Shown here: positions 19,839 to 30,559 of the stretch, one piece after another
Layout: the number at the start of each line of letters is the position of its first letter
How positions within the stretch are numbered: the stretch's first letter is position 1
Source of the DNA: Agelas oroides
Lineage: Eukaryota; Porifera; Demospongiae; Agelasida; Agelasidae
NCBI GenBank assembly: GCA_949130485.1
Contig: OX422187.1
Coordinates: 9,636,205 to 9,700,204 of the forward strand
Direction: 5' to 3'
DNA: 64,000 nt
Notes under the pieces: model-generated
What the model was told of the DNA's origin: nothing
What the model saw: the letters and a program-made list of their open reading frames with translations, nothing else
The model's database searches: none
Program-made: the position numbers and the translations under genes

Positions 19839-22048
19839 TAGCACAGCTTCTGCTTGAGAAGAGTGATCATGCTCATTGCTAGTAAGTCGTGTACTTTAAA
19901 TGACAGATGAATATTATATGTAGGCAGCTACTGGACAGACTGTATCCTGCAACTGTGATCTTAGAACCAGAGTAAACTTATGTCACACTACTGTCTATGC
20001 TATAGCCTTGTACTTACGACTGTCCCCCTCCCAAGAGGCTTTTGTACCAAGCTATCCATGCTAGAACCTTCACACAAGTTGGACACAGGCTTGTAACAAT
20101 AACAATAACATGATCTTCATCTGTTGTTCTTATTTTAATATGTGTGGTTCTGTGCAGTGAGATAGATGATACTATTACTGATTGATCTAAAGCAGGATGC
20201 AATTTTACAGTTAAGGGAATCTTGTTATAGAGTGCAAAAAAAGGTCAGTCTAGTAGTCCATTCCAGTAGTCCATTCCAGTATAGTTCAGTCCAGTGATTA
20301 TTGACAGTCTCAAGTAGCACATGACTGCCTACATGGTATATACTGGCAAGGGAATATCATCTAGCTACTGGAAGTGGCTCAAGTGATAGTAAGGGGATTG
20401 CTTGCACACTCTGTGCTTTCTCTAGGACTCAAAAGGAGCTCTTGCTAACAGGGATTCACTAGGATTTTTAGTTTCGTAAATGGCTTTCTGCTCACTGACA
20501 AGAAAGCGAATCTCTTGTGTGAATCACTAACCATACGCATGCAGATCTGGTAACCAGCTGAGGTAATTTTACTAGTTCCATAGGTTGTTGAATTTCTACT
20601 ACTAAAGAGCTGCAGTGCTGTAGCTTCAATGTGTGATGCTATGACATTACATGCAGATGCTAAATTATATATGTAGCTCTGTATGTATGAAATATGTATT
20701 CCTGAACCTGACAAGGTCTGGCATGCAGTATGAAGGTTGAACCAGGGTTCTTGCTAGGTCTTTAGCGGATGGTTTTGCACCATTTGGTTAATCAGTGCAG
20801 CACCATTTGGATGTGGTAAATTTAGGTAAGAGCACCATTTGGTGGATCACTTCCTAAACCCCGCCCATAGCAGTTACTATCCTGGCTTCCCACTTAACGT
20901 TTTTTCGATAGTGGTGTGTAGAGAGGGCGTTTCATACCTGCCTATTGTACTATGCACCATTTGGAAGTAGATTTCTATGGGTATTAGTAAAACCCGGAAC
21001 GGAACGGAACGAGCGGAATGAACGGAATGAACGGAACGTAGCTAAGAGCAAGGTACGACCCTGCTTTCTGCTTTTTAGTATCACAAAAGCACTCTCCAAG
21101 GTGTGTTTGATTCTGGCCTCTAGCGCTGCACGCATTTTACCGTATGCCCCTCTCCAGTAGCTCGTTTGTGCCTAGAAGGGACATAGTTGCTGGTACTCCT
21201 GTCTAAGACGATAGTAATCATACTGAGGGTAAGCTCGGCGCTGAGCACTGCACCACAGAGCTGTAGATTAACAGACGCTCGACTTGGAGCAGAAACGGTA
21301 GGAATATACTAGCGGATACGAAGGCTTATAAAACATTTAAAGCTTACCTCGAGCAGTTGTAATTTACTGTGGACTCCAGCAGCAAAGCAAGTAGCAAGAG
21401 AACAGTTTAGCAAAGTTAGTCGACGTACGCGTTTAGCTACCGGCGCACACGTCTGTGTTGCCTCACACTTGACTTCCTGCCCAGGATGCAGTCATTAAGT
21501 TTACAAACAACTTTCCTGGCTACCCATCGACGATTTTTGTAACTTATAGGGCACAGTACGAGTGCTACACACAGTTAGAACACAGACATCAGCAGTCACA
21601 CGACGGTGCGTAAATTTTTCCCGGGAATTCCGTTCGTTCCACTCATTCCGTTACGTTCCGTTCCGTTCCGTTCCGGGTTTTACTGATACCCGATTTCTAT
21701 AGCGAGAACCCTGGGTTGAACACTTTGCATCTGACAACCTGATCCAAATCTATATAGCATCGTGGCTCTACTATAGTGGGAATTGAAGAACCTCTCAGAT
21801 TCAATGAGGTATGCCCACTTTACTTACTTCCTTCAAAACTTTTTTGAGTTGTTTGAAATTCAGCCAGCAATTTTTGAATCGAACTATATGAAGTAATTTA
21901 ATAACAGTAGTTTAGATAAAACTGGTATGTGTGTAGCTTTTTCATCCGGCCACTTTATCATGCACAAGAGAAATTATTTTTACACTACTGTATGGACAGC
22001 ACTCATTGTCCTGATCTGATTAGTAATGATGGGTTTTTCCATTTGCAG

Positions 22049-22744
22049 AGGTTTCCACGGAATATTCTACGTGATGATTACAGACCCGAAGGGAAAGATT
22101 ATGTCTTTTGCAAAGCTCTGTCATATGCTTTGGCTGTCAACTATGGGGTAAACCGCACAAGAAAGGTACAAAATGTTCTGTTACTCCTGTTTGGGGTGAA
22201 AGTGTTTGCAAGTTGTGGTTGTACGTTTAATGGGATAAAGTGTGATGAACACCTCATCCCAAGACGCCATCAAAGTCACTTTGACAAATTGGATATCTCT
22301 TGTGCACAACTCCTGCAACTTGTGACAAGCTACTACTGTCCAGATACTGTCCAAGTCGATCTTGTGAAGTTCCTTTCTTCTGATTTCTTTGCTCACCGGT
22401 CTAGCCTAAGCACTTTGAAGAGTGCATTTAGCAATGCGAAAGCCCTTCTTTTTGATATCTTAGCCGAAGATCCTATGGTAGGTGAGGAGAATGTCAATTT
22501 TGATGTAGAGGAGCATCAGGTAGCAAAGTCAGCATCACTCCTTGTGGAAGCAGTTCTTGCCTCTGAGAAGCCACAACTCAGCACTTTCATTTTTGACTAC
22601 TTTACAGCAGAAGATCTAGCTACTGTCCTGAGAGCAGTAGCTCCCCTGTTTTATCAACCTCTGCATGCCCCACGGTACTACAATGAGGGTGCACTGTCAT
22701 GTGTCATACGGTGGTCTGAAGTGCTTGGATATGTTTGCATCTGA
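22049..22744 (+). CDS. Unknown gene, main exon, first frame
   Basis: The acceptor TTTTTCCATTTGCAG precedes RFPRNILRDDYRPEGKDYVF. The open frame actually starts at 21929, but the part before 22049 looks like intron read-through. It contains KALSYALAVNYGVNRTRKVQ, CDEHLIPRRHQ, and acidic helical segments. I do not recognise the family. The frame closes at 22744, while the coding character continues in another frame from about 22700, so an insertion or deletion separates the halves unless the assembly is wrong. Confidence 0.55.
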   Translation, partial: RFPRNILRDDYRPEGKDYVFCKALSYALAVNYGVNRTRKVQNVLLLLFGVKVFASCGCTFNGIKCDEHLIPRRHQSHFDKLDISCAQLLQLVTSYYCPDTVQVDLVKFLSSDFFAHRSSLSTLKSAFSNAKALLFDILAEDPMVGEENVNFDVEEHQVAKSASLLVEAVLASEKPQLSTFIFDYFTAEDLATVLRAVAPLFYQPLHAPRYYNEGALSCVIRWSEVLGYVCI

Positions 22745-23750
22745 TAATTCACCTATGAACAAAAATGACTATGTTGAAGCAGCTCATGAAATTGAGACAT
22801 TGCTCCAAGCCCAATGTCTCACCACCATCACCTTTCGAGGGTTTGTTGAAAGTGACAAGATAAACACACCTTTTGCAGAACATGAGCACCCAAATTTTGT
22901 TCTTGCTCTCTCCCGGTTCATACAGCAGCCACAGTTTCATTGCCTTTACTTTGAGGGACAAACGATGCATTCATCTTGTATGCAGCTGCTTTTGCATACA
23001 TTCTTCACCACTCCTTGTTCACATGAACAACGACTCATACTTAAGTATGTAGATTTGGTAGAAGGCGAATATATCAAGCAATTACAGTGCAACCAGATTG
23101 TCCCCTTTCCAAAGAGCAATATTGATTACAAGCACCTAGAAATCTGTGCTTGTACAGGTCCTGAATGGTTTTTCCACTGGTTGTTCAGTTATGCACAGTT
23201 GCGGTTGAATACACTGAAAATTGGTGACAATGGAGAGTACATCTGTGATCAAACCTCATTGGATGATATACAAGCATTTGACTGCATGATAGCTTCCCAC
23301 AAGGACCTGCAAGTTCCTAATCTCCATTTTAAGTATACTAATCTGAAAGTTGATCCTGCCTACATGGAAGGTTCAAAGAAGCTGATCAAGTTATTCCAGA
23401 GTCCATTGTTAAAGTCACTGACCTTGGAAGGTATGACTTTTGAGTGCTTTTTTCCCTACTTACTAGAGAGTCTTCAAGGGAGGCAGAATCCATTGTGTTC
23501 TCTTACCCTCCTTTCCGCTGAAATAGGGAAACAACCAGACAAGCTAATCCAACGATTCTTTGATATCTTGTATTCTTCCCCTCTACTGAGTGAGTTTGAA
23601 CTCCACCTGGAAAACAATGACTTTCAGCCTCGACATTTTGAAATGATGTATCAATCATGGAAGAAGAATTCTTGTGGAAAAAAGCTGAAAAGCCTCGCAT
23701 TCCTGGAGAAGGATATGTTACAAGACATTCGGCTAAGGGAGATGAGTTAG
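22665..23750 (+). CDS. Unknown gene, main exon, second frame (leucine-rich-repeat-like C-terminus)
   Basis: This 361-codon frame overlaps the previous one by 80 nt and probably continues the same protein. It has irregular leucine-rich spacing such as LLKSLTLEGMTF, LCSLTLLSAEIG and LLSEFELHLENNDF, typical of LRR ligand-binding or NLR-type C-termini. No signal peptide or membrane segment is seen. It ends LREMS at 23750. Because the junction needs a frame change near 22700-22740, the locus is either a recent pseudogene or a sequencing or assembly error. Confidence 0.6.
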   Translation: MPHGTTMRVHCHVSYGGLKCLDMFASDNSPMNKNDYVEAAHEIETLLQAQCLTTITFRGFVESDKINTPFAEHEHPNFVLALSRFIQQPQFHCLYFEGQTMHSSCMQLLLHTFFTTPCSHEQRLILKYVDLVEGEYIKQLQCNQIVPFPKSNIDYKHLEICACTGPEWFFHWLFSYAQLRLNTLKIGDNGEYICDQTSLDDIQAFDCMIASHKDLQVPNLHFKYTNLKVDPAYMEGSKKLIKLFQSPLLKSLTLEGMTFECFFPYLLESLQGRQNPLCSLTLLSAEIGKQPDKLIQRFFDILYSSPLLSEFELHLENNDFQPRHFEMMYQSWKKNSCGKKLKSLAFLEKDMLQDIRLREMS

Positions 23751-26514
23751 TAGTAAATCAACCTACATAGTATGCTCTTTCTTTAGACTGCACCTTTTCT
23801 CTGCTGGTTGTCAGACGTTGAGAATGACTGCCAAATTTGGCAGTAGCTACTATCATAATATGTATCTTGTATAGCCACAGAACAGTTAAACTATTTGTCC
23901 ATGTATAGTAGCATGAGTTGTCATCCAGAACTTTGTACACAGCACCATCATGATTATCAACTTATAATTGGTACAGAGCACAATCATGTGATCCTGATGT
24001 GACTTGTACAGGACAATCACTAATGAGATACATTTTGCGGTCAGCTGCAGGTCACTAATCTCATGTGAACCATGGCCCCCATTGTACTGACAACTATTAC
24101 TGTACATCACATCTATGAGTATGTGCTGTTGTTGGCTACAGAGTAGAAGCTGCATGGACTAGCAAGCTACATATAATTATAGAGTGATGGCCAACAGATG
24201 ATTGAAGCTGTAGCTGGCTGTGGTTGGTCAGGCCACATGCCTGGACCAGGAGGCAGTGGGCCATGTCCCTCTCCAGTCAGTAGCCAAACATGCCCAGTAA
24301 CCCCTAGCTACCAGCAAATTAGTGAGGGAAATCTTTGGCCGTGTCCCAGTTATACTGGCAGCACTGGAGGACAATACTATGGCAATTGTACAAATGGAGA
24401 GGGAAGCTATCCCCAAGTCCAAGCTGCAGCTCCACCAGGCTGGGGTTGCATCCAGGCTAAGCATTTGTCCAGACCCCCATTAGGTTTCACACAGTCAAAT
24501 TCTGGTCTTGATCCATCAGTATTAAATGATGAATCATTAACCATCTGCCAGTTAATTTTTGGTTGCACTGCTCCACTGATACGATGCAACATAGTTCACA
24601 ATCAAGATTTACAGACACCGATTATCCAGTTGAAGTATGGTGGAGTCCAGCAACCATCAAGTGGACAACAGCAACCAAGAGATGTAGTTGGATTAAAATT
24701 GTGATACTATCCTGCCAGAGTAAAGGAAGTATGACCTCCAGGAATGCTGTTTGTGTTGTCGGTGGAAAGGTTGTGGAATATAGCGTGGTACATACTTAAC
24801 CAGGTCGAAAGCTTTATGCAACTCAATGGAATCAAGTTGGTTGTTATTTTATTGGTGAAATGGGATTGACATGTAACAGTGACGGAGGCTAGTTTAATGA
24901 ACAGGTTGCAAGCAATAACTACTTCCTTGGAACGTACTCCAACCACCCTGAGCCGTACATATATTACCTTGGCCTAATGTACCTTTTTGTCCCAGGGTTA
25001 GCAAATAGTTACGTCATTTACGAGGAGCTAGGCCAGGTATTCTCCTATGGGTGACTTTGTACATCTATATAATCCTGCCTTTTTTAGGGAGACTAGAGGC
25101 CAGGGAATTAAGCCATACATCGAAAAAAATGTATTTGTAAAGTTCTATTACAAGTGCAGTGCATCTGTGCAGTATCATTTCACTGACAAACTTGAAAACA
25201 AAATCAAATTGATGTACAATGTGAAACAATTTTACTACCAAATTGAATCAATACACCTAGGCATCAGTTCGGAACAATGCTACAACCTTTAACATTATAA
25301 CTATAGCCAGTATATGAATGTTACATGGAGAAGATTCCAAACATAAGCTAACCAAATGCTAAATAGTTTCACTGCTTGAAGAAGAATTCACGCAGCTGAG
25401 GTGCTGTAAGGAAATTGGAGATGTGACTCATATAGTAATGCTTGCAGCAACACTGTGCCCAAAGGACAATACCACAGCATCCTGGACACAGCATTGTTAC
25501 CATAAAAACAAATTACTACATACTGGGTGCCCTGGTTGCTATTAGTTGCATACTTGTTACAGGGTTTTGCAGGATCTTTGCAACACCAAACCCTGTAATG
25601 AGTTCCTTATATGGAAGTCAAAGCTTGTACTGTTTGAGGCTATGGTTATGTAATGTTATCTTATTATGCACCTATGTAGGCAGTAACATGCACCTTGTTC
25701 ACAGCCTCATAATTATCAATCAAATACCACTTTGTGCTTGGGTGTTACAAAGATTCTGCAAAACCCTGTTCTGGCTTTTTTGAGACAAAAAACAACCTCA
25801 GACCCAAATCATCTTGTAACAACAATGATCTAACAAATCTCAGCCTGAACACCTGTACATGTGAGGGAGTCACTAAAACCGCTTTTTAAAGTCATTTTCA
25901 TGCCCTTGATGGTTGCAGGTGACTAAGTGGTTCAGAATTCAGACCAACCAGGTTCTTCTGCATGTGGTTGTGTTATGTAATTAGTGACATAAACTACTGT
26001 CTGTATACACTAGGGTAACCACACCATGGTTAAACAACCAGCTTGATTTTTCTTGGGAGATTCAATGATTAAAAGGACATTCCAGGGGCTGATCCAGGAG
26101 AGGGGGGAATGATAAGGGTGCATGGCTAGCCACCCCCCTTTTCCCTTCAAATGCTTTTGTGCACATGTGTTGAGCATTATGTTTGTAATTATTTTATCTC
26201 TCATCTAATCACTAATCATACAAACACAAGGTTGCAAAACTCACTTTTTTCGAGTGTACATGATAATATTTAACACACATATGAATAATTAGTAGGAAAA
26301 TTGTTGACAGTTGCTACATGTCCATGTTGTGAGGTAGCAAATTGCACACATAAGCAAGCTATATTAGTATCTGTTGCAGAAATCCTGGATCAGCCCCTAG
26401 ATTTGCTGAAATTTTAAAACATACATTATCAAGGCCAGCAAACCACAAAAAAGGAGCTGCAGAATCCAGTGCTGAAAATTTGGTCTCAGAAATGGGGAAA
26501 AGTATACTGCAATG
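23751..26514. other. Mostly unassigned; one unrecognised frame at 24198-24704
   Basis: The 168-codon plus-strand frame at 24198-24704 is Cys/Pro/Gly-rich (CPVTPSYQQISEGNLWPCPS, then GGQYYGNCTNG), which looks more like a real extracellular exon than noise, but I do not recognise it and it has no clear signal peptide. The next pieces (to about 25292) are in shifting frames. The rest of the stretch shows no gene or obvious repeat. Confidence 0.3.
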
Positions 26515-26723
26515 CTATACTACTATGTAGCAAGGAGTTTTCATTGCACTCTTACGATAGCAGCCAACAACTGTGATGTCATCGCAGCAGTTGCGGAAAA
26601 AGTAGCAATAAACATCGCAGTAGCAGCCGGAGGCAGTTTTGCAGTTTTCACCAGTACAGCACCCACTGTAGCCAGCTGTAGCACAGCCCTGGTAGGTGGG
26701 AGTCACACCAGCCCTTGAATTGC
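26515..26723 (-). CDS. Somatomedin-B-like exon
   Basis: The acceptor TATATAG precedes GCAATTCAAGGGCTGG. The exon reads NSRAGVTPTYQGCATAGYSG, then CCTGENCKTASGCYCDVYCY and FFRNCCDDITVVGC, before a stop at 26515. The pattern CCxG..C..C.CD..C....NCC.D...C is that of a somatomedin-B domain, a small disulfide-rich extracellular module. It resembles the C-terminal module of the neighbouring oxidase. A cryptic donor inside that gene (after 27449) is phase-compatible, so this may be its alternative last exon; otherwise it belongs to a separate small secreted protein. Confidence 0.65.
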
Positions 26724-27356
26724 CTATATAATTCATAAGTAATAAAATTACCATGTAAATGGGTTTCTTGGCAGCCACAAGCACAACTTGCTGCATTGTT
26801 AAAAGTCTAAAACATAGTTCACCTCAAACATAAGGTATAATCCTTGTCCGAAGTATATTGAGTTGATCAACAAATGCCTCACTTGGTGTGATTTCCCAGG
26901 TGTTTTGCCTTTTGTTTTGCATACCTCTGATACTCTACAAAGCTCAAATACGATTCAACATTTTGATAAAGGGGGCTCTTGCTTTCAAAACAGTATATAC
27001 AAATGGATGGATGATTGGACAAATGGGTGAGTGAATATATATAGCTGTGATGGATGAACAGTTTGGATCAATGGGTGGATGATTCAGCTTTATCTTCATG
27101 GAACTAATGAATCATGTACACACTATTAGCTATGTTCTTACCTAATCACCAGCCATTCATTTCGAAATTCATCTATATAGCAGTTTGGATAGTGATGTGC
27201 ACTATGTATTAATTTGGTACAAATTGGATCCCCATGATTTTAACCAAATATTGCTAAGGGTGTGTCTGAGTTTACATATCATTGATTTCATTGAGTCTTG
27301 TCACTTCTATATGCCACATAGAAAAGCTTTCATGGGTTGGCTACTCTGATAATGTA

Positions 27357-30026
27357 TTAGCAAGCATACAGGGGTGTGCATGTGTATGATGTGATGGATG
27401 GGTAGTCGTGTAAATACTCCTTATCTAGTAAACATTGATCAGGCTCACTTGATGGGCATGTCTCAGAGATATCTGGGCAGCACTTTTTTCTAGCATCAGT
27501 GTGGCACCCATAATCACACCAACAGTCGCTTTCAGAAACATAACATTGGGAGCCTAGACCTTGACAGCAATAACTGAAACCAGTAGCTTTACAGGGCTTT
27601 GGTTTTTCGGTACTTGAGATTGGATTCAAAGTGGGGTTTTCGATATTTGAGATTGGATTCAAAGTGGGGTTTTCGATATTTGAGGTTGGAATCAAAGTGG
27701 GGTTTTCGATATTTGAGGTTGGAATCAAAGTGGGGTTTTCGATATTTGAGGTTGGAATCAAAGCGGACTTTTCGATATTTGAGGCTGGATTGATAATATT
27801 TGAGTGATTGAAATTGAGTTTTTCTTCAAATTCCTCCACACTCCAGATGAAGTTTCCACACTGCAATTTTCCCAACTCAGTTGGAGGTGGATTTTGGCGA
27901 TCATAGAGTTCATTAATGACAACAGCCATTCCATCTAATAGGTGAGGTTCAATGTGGCAGTGCATGAACCAGTACGCTGGGTTATCTGCAAGGAAACGAA
28001 TCACCACATACCCACCTGGAGGCACAATGACAGTGTCCTTACGAATAGTCCATTTGGTGATATTCACTTCAGGACCATCGTCGGTCCACTCTGGATCAGT
28101 ACATCTGGGGTTGCCGTGACAGGTGATGTTAGGGTTAGTTGAAACTGAATCATTTTGGGTGTTGTCATCATAGAATATTCCAGCTACATGGAAACTGTGT
28201 CCATGTAGGTGCACTGGATGGGCACTCTGTCCTCCTTGCCCAACAACACTTATAACAAACTGCACTGTTTCTCCATAATCAGCGGTGAGGTTATGTATTT
28301 GAGTGCAGACACATTCTTGTGGAGATGAGCAATTAACATTTCCAAGCTCACATATTTTTTCCTTCTGTTCCTGTCCTGGTTGTGTTTGTAGTGAACCATG
28401 TGGTGAGAGGAAGTTGCGTCCATTTATGGAGCGAGTACCGCCTTCTCCATTAGCTCCAAAGTTAAAGAAGTGTTCAGACACTTGTTGGCCACTCGAAGGA
28501 AGCTCTTCTATGGGTGTTTCAAAAAGTAGCCTCAGATCTGTAACAGGTATGCAGTCAATGAAGACATTATCAGATTCGTTATATTTTTGAAAGGGACAGT
28601 TGAGTGCTTCACACCTTCTTGATTCAGAGCACCTACCTAATTCACATGCCTCAATGTTCTCATAATCACTGGTCGGTGGAGGCTCGTCTGCATAGCTAAG
28701 TATAGCTTCCGCAGTATGTGTATTGTTGCCATCTAGTGTCTCAGCTAGTATCAAGTAGTTGTCTTGGAATGAGTCCTGTCCTGTCTTTGCTTTCAGAAGG
28801 AAGTCATAGCGTTCTCCTGTATGTATAAATACGTAGTCGACTTCCAGGGGACGGGTTAAAAAACCATCAGCGCCTACTACAATCAATTTATGTCCAGCAA
28901 TGGAAAACCTGTAGATGAATCGATTTTGAGCTCCAATCAGTCGGAACCGGTAATACAGTTGTGTGCTCTGATTCCAGTTGTAGTCCACATAAAAAGTGCT
29001 TAGTCTAGATCTCTGGTAAGGAATTTTCTCATTTTTGCCACGTCCATTAATGATCCCAGACCAGTAGGGGATTCGACTCACCTCGGATCCATCAGGAGCT
29101 CGTGGAATCTTGAAGGGGGGTGACATACGAGGGAGTTCTCCTTCCCGTACCCCTGGAAAATATTGGCCATTGAACGCCTGTTGTAAGTCGATAGCCAAGA
29201 CATCTTCCTCCCAGTCCAACAAGGAAAGAGTATGCCTATCAGGCTTGTCTTTTAATACAAACAACTCTTTAATTCCTAGTTCATCCTTAAGTAGCGACCT
29301 GGCTTCACGCATTGTATCCCTTGTTTCCTTTACAATTAGTGCTCCATACATCCCTTCTGTTCGCTGTATGCCAACATGTGAATGATACCACATTGTGCCA
29401 GTAGGTTTAGCTTTGAAGATGTAACGAAAAGTAGAACCTGGGTTTATGGGGCATTGAGAGATGTGTGCAATGCCATCCATCCATGGAGTATTCATCTGGT
29501 ACATGCCATGCCAGTGAATGGAGAGACCTTCGCTGACCAGACTGTTTTTGACATCAATGATAACAGTCTGGTCGTAATGAACAATCAGGGTTGGCCCTGG
29601 GGTCAGTCCATTCACTCCAATGAATGTGTTGTAGGTTCTTGAATCTACTGTCATTGGTTCAGTGCAATTATTTGCCAGAAAGTTCTCTCCATAGATGATA
29701 CACTGTGCTGGGTTTGGTTCAGGCCGATCGGAAGGCACAAGTTCTCCGTTGTCATTAATGAAGTAGCTACTGGCGGCGTCTCTGCCACGCACAACCCCCC
29801 CATTTTCGGATGGTACAAGATTGTAGCTGGTGAAGGTCTGCAGCTCCTCTATCTCCAACTGAAAGTAGCATTCTTCTGCAGTAATATTACATTCACACAC
29901 ACGCTCCTGGTAGCCACATCCTGGATGAGTGGTTTCAGTTGCAGTAGCATCAAGTAGTGCTGCAGCTGCTAGCAGGCAAATCAACCACACTGCATGTATT
30001 GAAAGAACAATGTCACAGTAGTTCAT
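27357..30026 (-). CDS. Multicopper oxidase (laccase type) with C-terminal SMB-like module
   Basis: This single uninterrupted frame encodes 889 residues. A hydrophobic signal peptide (about 1-28) predicts secretion. Cysteine-rich sequence follows (30-55), then three cupredoxin domains with all four copper-binding segments: HWHG (171-174), WYHSH (213-217), HPVHLHGH (603-610) and HCHIEPHLLDGM (689-700). The last provides the T1 copper Cys690, flanking His residues and a Met at the axial position. Such enzymes oxidise phenols or metals while reducing oxygen to water. The tail has about five 11-residue SNIENPTLIPT repeats (about 749-806) and an SMB-like CC..C.CD..C..CC module (812-857). N-glycosylation sites are frequent. 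It is longer than usual laccases (500-700 residues). Substrate cannot be told from sequence. Confidence 0.93.
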   Translation of the reverse strand: MNYCDIVLSIHAVWLICLLAAAALLDATATETTHPGCGYQERVCECNITAEECYFQLEIEELQTFTSYNLVPSENGGVVRGRDAASSYFINDNGELVPSDRPEPNPAQCIIYGENFLANNCTEPMTVDSRTYNTFIGVNGLTPGPTLIVHYDQTVIIDVKNSLVSEGLSIHWHGMYQMNTPWMDGIAHISQCPINPGSTFRYIFKAKPTGTMWYHSHVGIQRTEGMYGALIVKETRDTMREARSLLKDELGIKELFVLKDKPDRHTLSLLDWEEDVLAIDLQQAFNGQYFPGVREGELPRMSPPFKIPRAPDGSEVSRIPYWSGIINGRGKNEKIPYQRSRLSTFYVDYNWNQSTQLYYRFRLIGAQNRFIYRFSIAGHKLIVVGADGFLTRPLEVDYVFIHTGERYDFLLKAKTGQDSFQDNYLILAETLDGNNTHTAEAILSYADEPPPTSDYENIEACELGRCSESRRCEALNCPFQKYNESDNVFIDCIPVTDLRLLFETPIEELPSSGQQVSEHFFNFGANGEGGTRSINGRNFLSPHGSLQTQPGQEQKEKICELGNVNCSSPQECVCTQIHNLTADYGETVQFVISVVGQGGQSAHPVHLHGHSFHVAGIFYDDNTQNDSVSTNPNITCHGNPRCTDPEWTDDGPEVNITKWTIRKDTVIVPPGGYVVIRFLADNPAYWFMHCHIEPHLLDGMAVVINELYDRQNPPPTELGKLQCGNFIWSVEEFEEKLNFNHSNIINPASNIEKSALIPTSNIENPTLIPTSNIENPTLIPTSNIENPTLNPISNIENPTLNPISSTEKPKPCKATGFSYCCQGLGSQCYVSESDCWCDYGCHTDARKKCCPDISETCPSSEPDQCLLDKEYLHDYPSITSYTCTPLYAC
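27600..27795 (-). repeat. 33-bp coding minisatellite in the oxidase gene
   Basis: About five near-identical 33-nt units encode SNIENPTLIPT or SNIENPTLNPI. Since 33 is a multiple of three, copy changes keep the frame. The unit is a Pro/Thr/Asn-rich linker between the catalytic domains and the SMB-like module. Confidence 0.85.
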
Positions 30027-30059
30027 AACTATGAACTCTTGTCCTCATATTGACAGATA

Positions 30060-30450
30060 TACTGTATTCTCCTGAAAATAGGCCCACACTCAAAAATAAG
30101 CCCACCCCCACTTTTTTTAATCAAGCTATTGCAAGGAGTGTTTTTCTCTTGAAAGTACGCCCACCTGTTTAGGACTACTACATGTGGTTATGTCAAGCAA
30201 GAGTGGTACTGTGCAAAAGGAGGGACTAACAAGTGAAGGCAGGCACCATTTGCCGTTAATGCATAAGCAAGTGCATGGCAAGAGTCAGGGAGTGCAGAAT
30301 CAGCGGATGTGTACATCTACAGGGCTAGACTAACTGCGTGTGAGGTGGGTGTATTTTCAAAAGAAATATAACAACTCTCGAAATATGCCCACCCCCTCTT
30401 TGAGGAGCCACTTACGTTCATCACCCTTGGGCATATTTTCGGGATAAATG
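30060..30450. mobile_element. Probable MITE with TTCTCCTGAAAATA ends
   Basis: The left end ACTGTATTCTCCTGAAAATA with GGCCCAC and the right end GGGCATATTTTCGGGATAAAT are imperfect inverted repeats. GCCCACC words recur in the interior. It lies just upstream of the oxidase start codon (30026), so it may contribute promoter sequence. Borders are approximate. Confidence 0.5.
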
Positions 30451-30559
30451 TTTTATGGTGGGCATGGAGATTACAGCCATCACCCTTGGTAGTGTATTAT
30501 AGGAAATATGTATATTTGGAATTTGCAAAGATCTAAACTGCTACTGTATGCTCAAGCAA

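Larger units (their letters stand above)
18760..21668 (+). mobile_element. Large duplicated block, copy 1 (within an intron)
   Basis: From CTGTTAGAAGAATTTCTTTC onward this block matches 61695-63964 in the same orientation over its whole length, apart from a 742-bp transposon insertion (19099-19838 plus TA) and small indels. Inside are inverted pieces: CACTGGACTGGACTACTGGA (about 18810) and its complement near 20250-20290, and pentamer runs GGAACGGAACG near 21000 with complement TTCCGTTCCG near 21660. It is therefore a composite of non-autonomous elements copied as a unit. Confidence 0.85.

Noticed and set aside
26512..26718. Plus-strand frame opposite the SMB-like exon
   Set aside because: It is a mirror reading; the minus strand has the cysteine pattern and splice acceptor.
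27357..30026. Bacterial origin of the oxidase because it is intronless
   Set aside because: Signal peptide, animal-type layout, SMB-like module and repeats fit a metazoan gene; absence of introns alone is not evidence of transfer.
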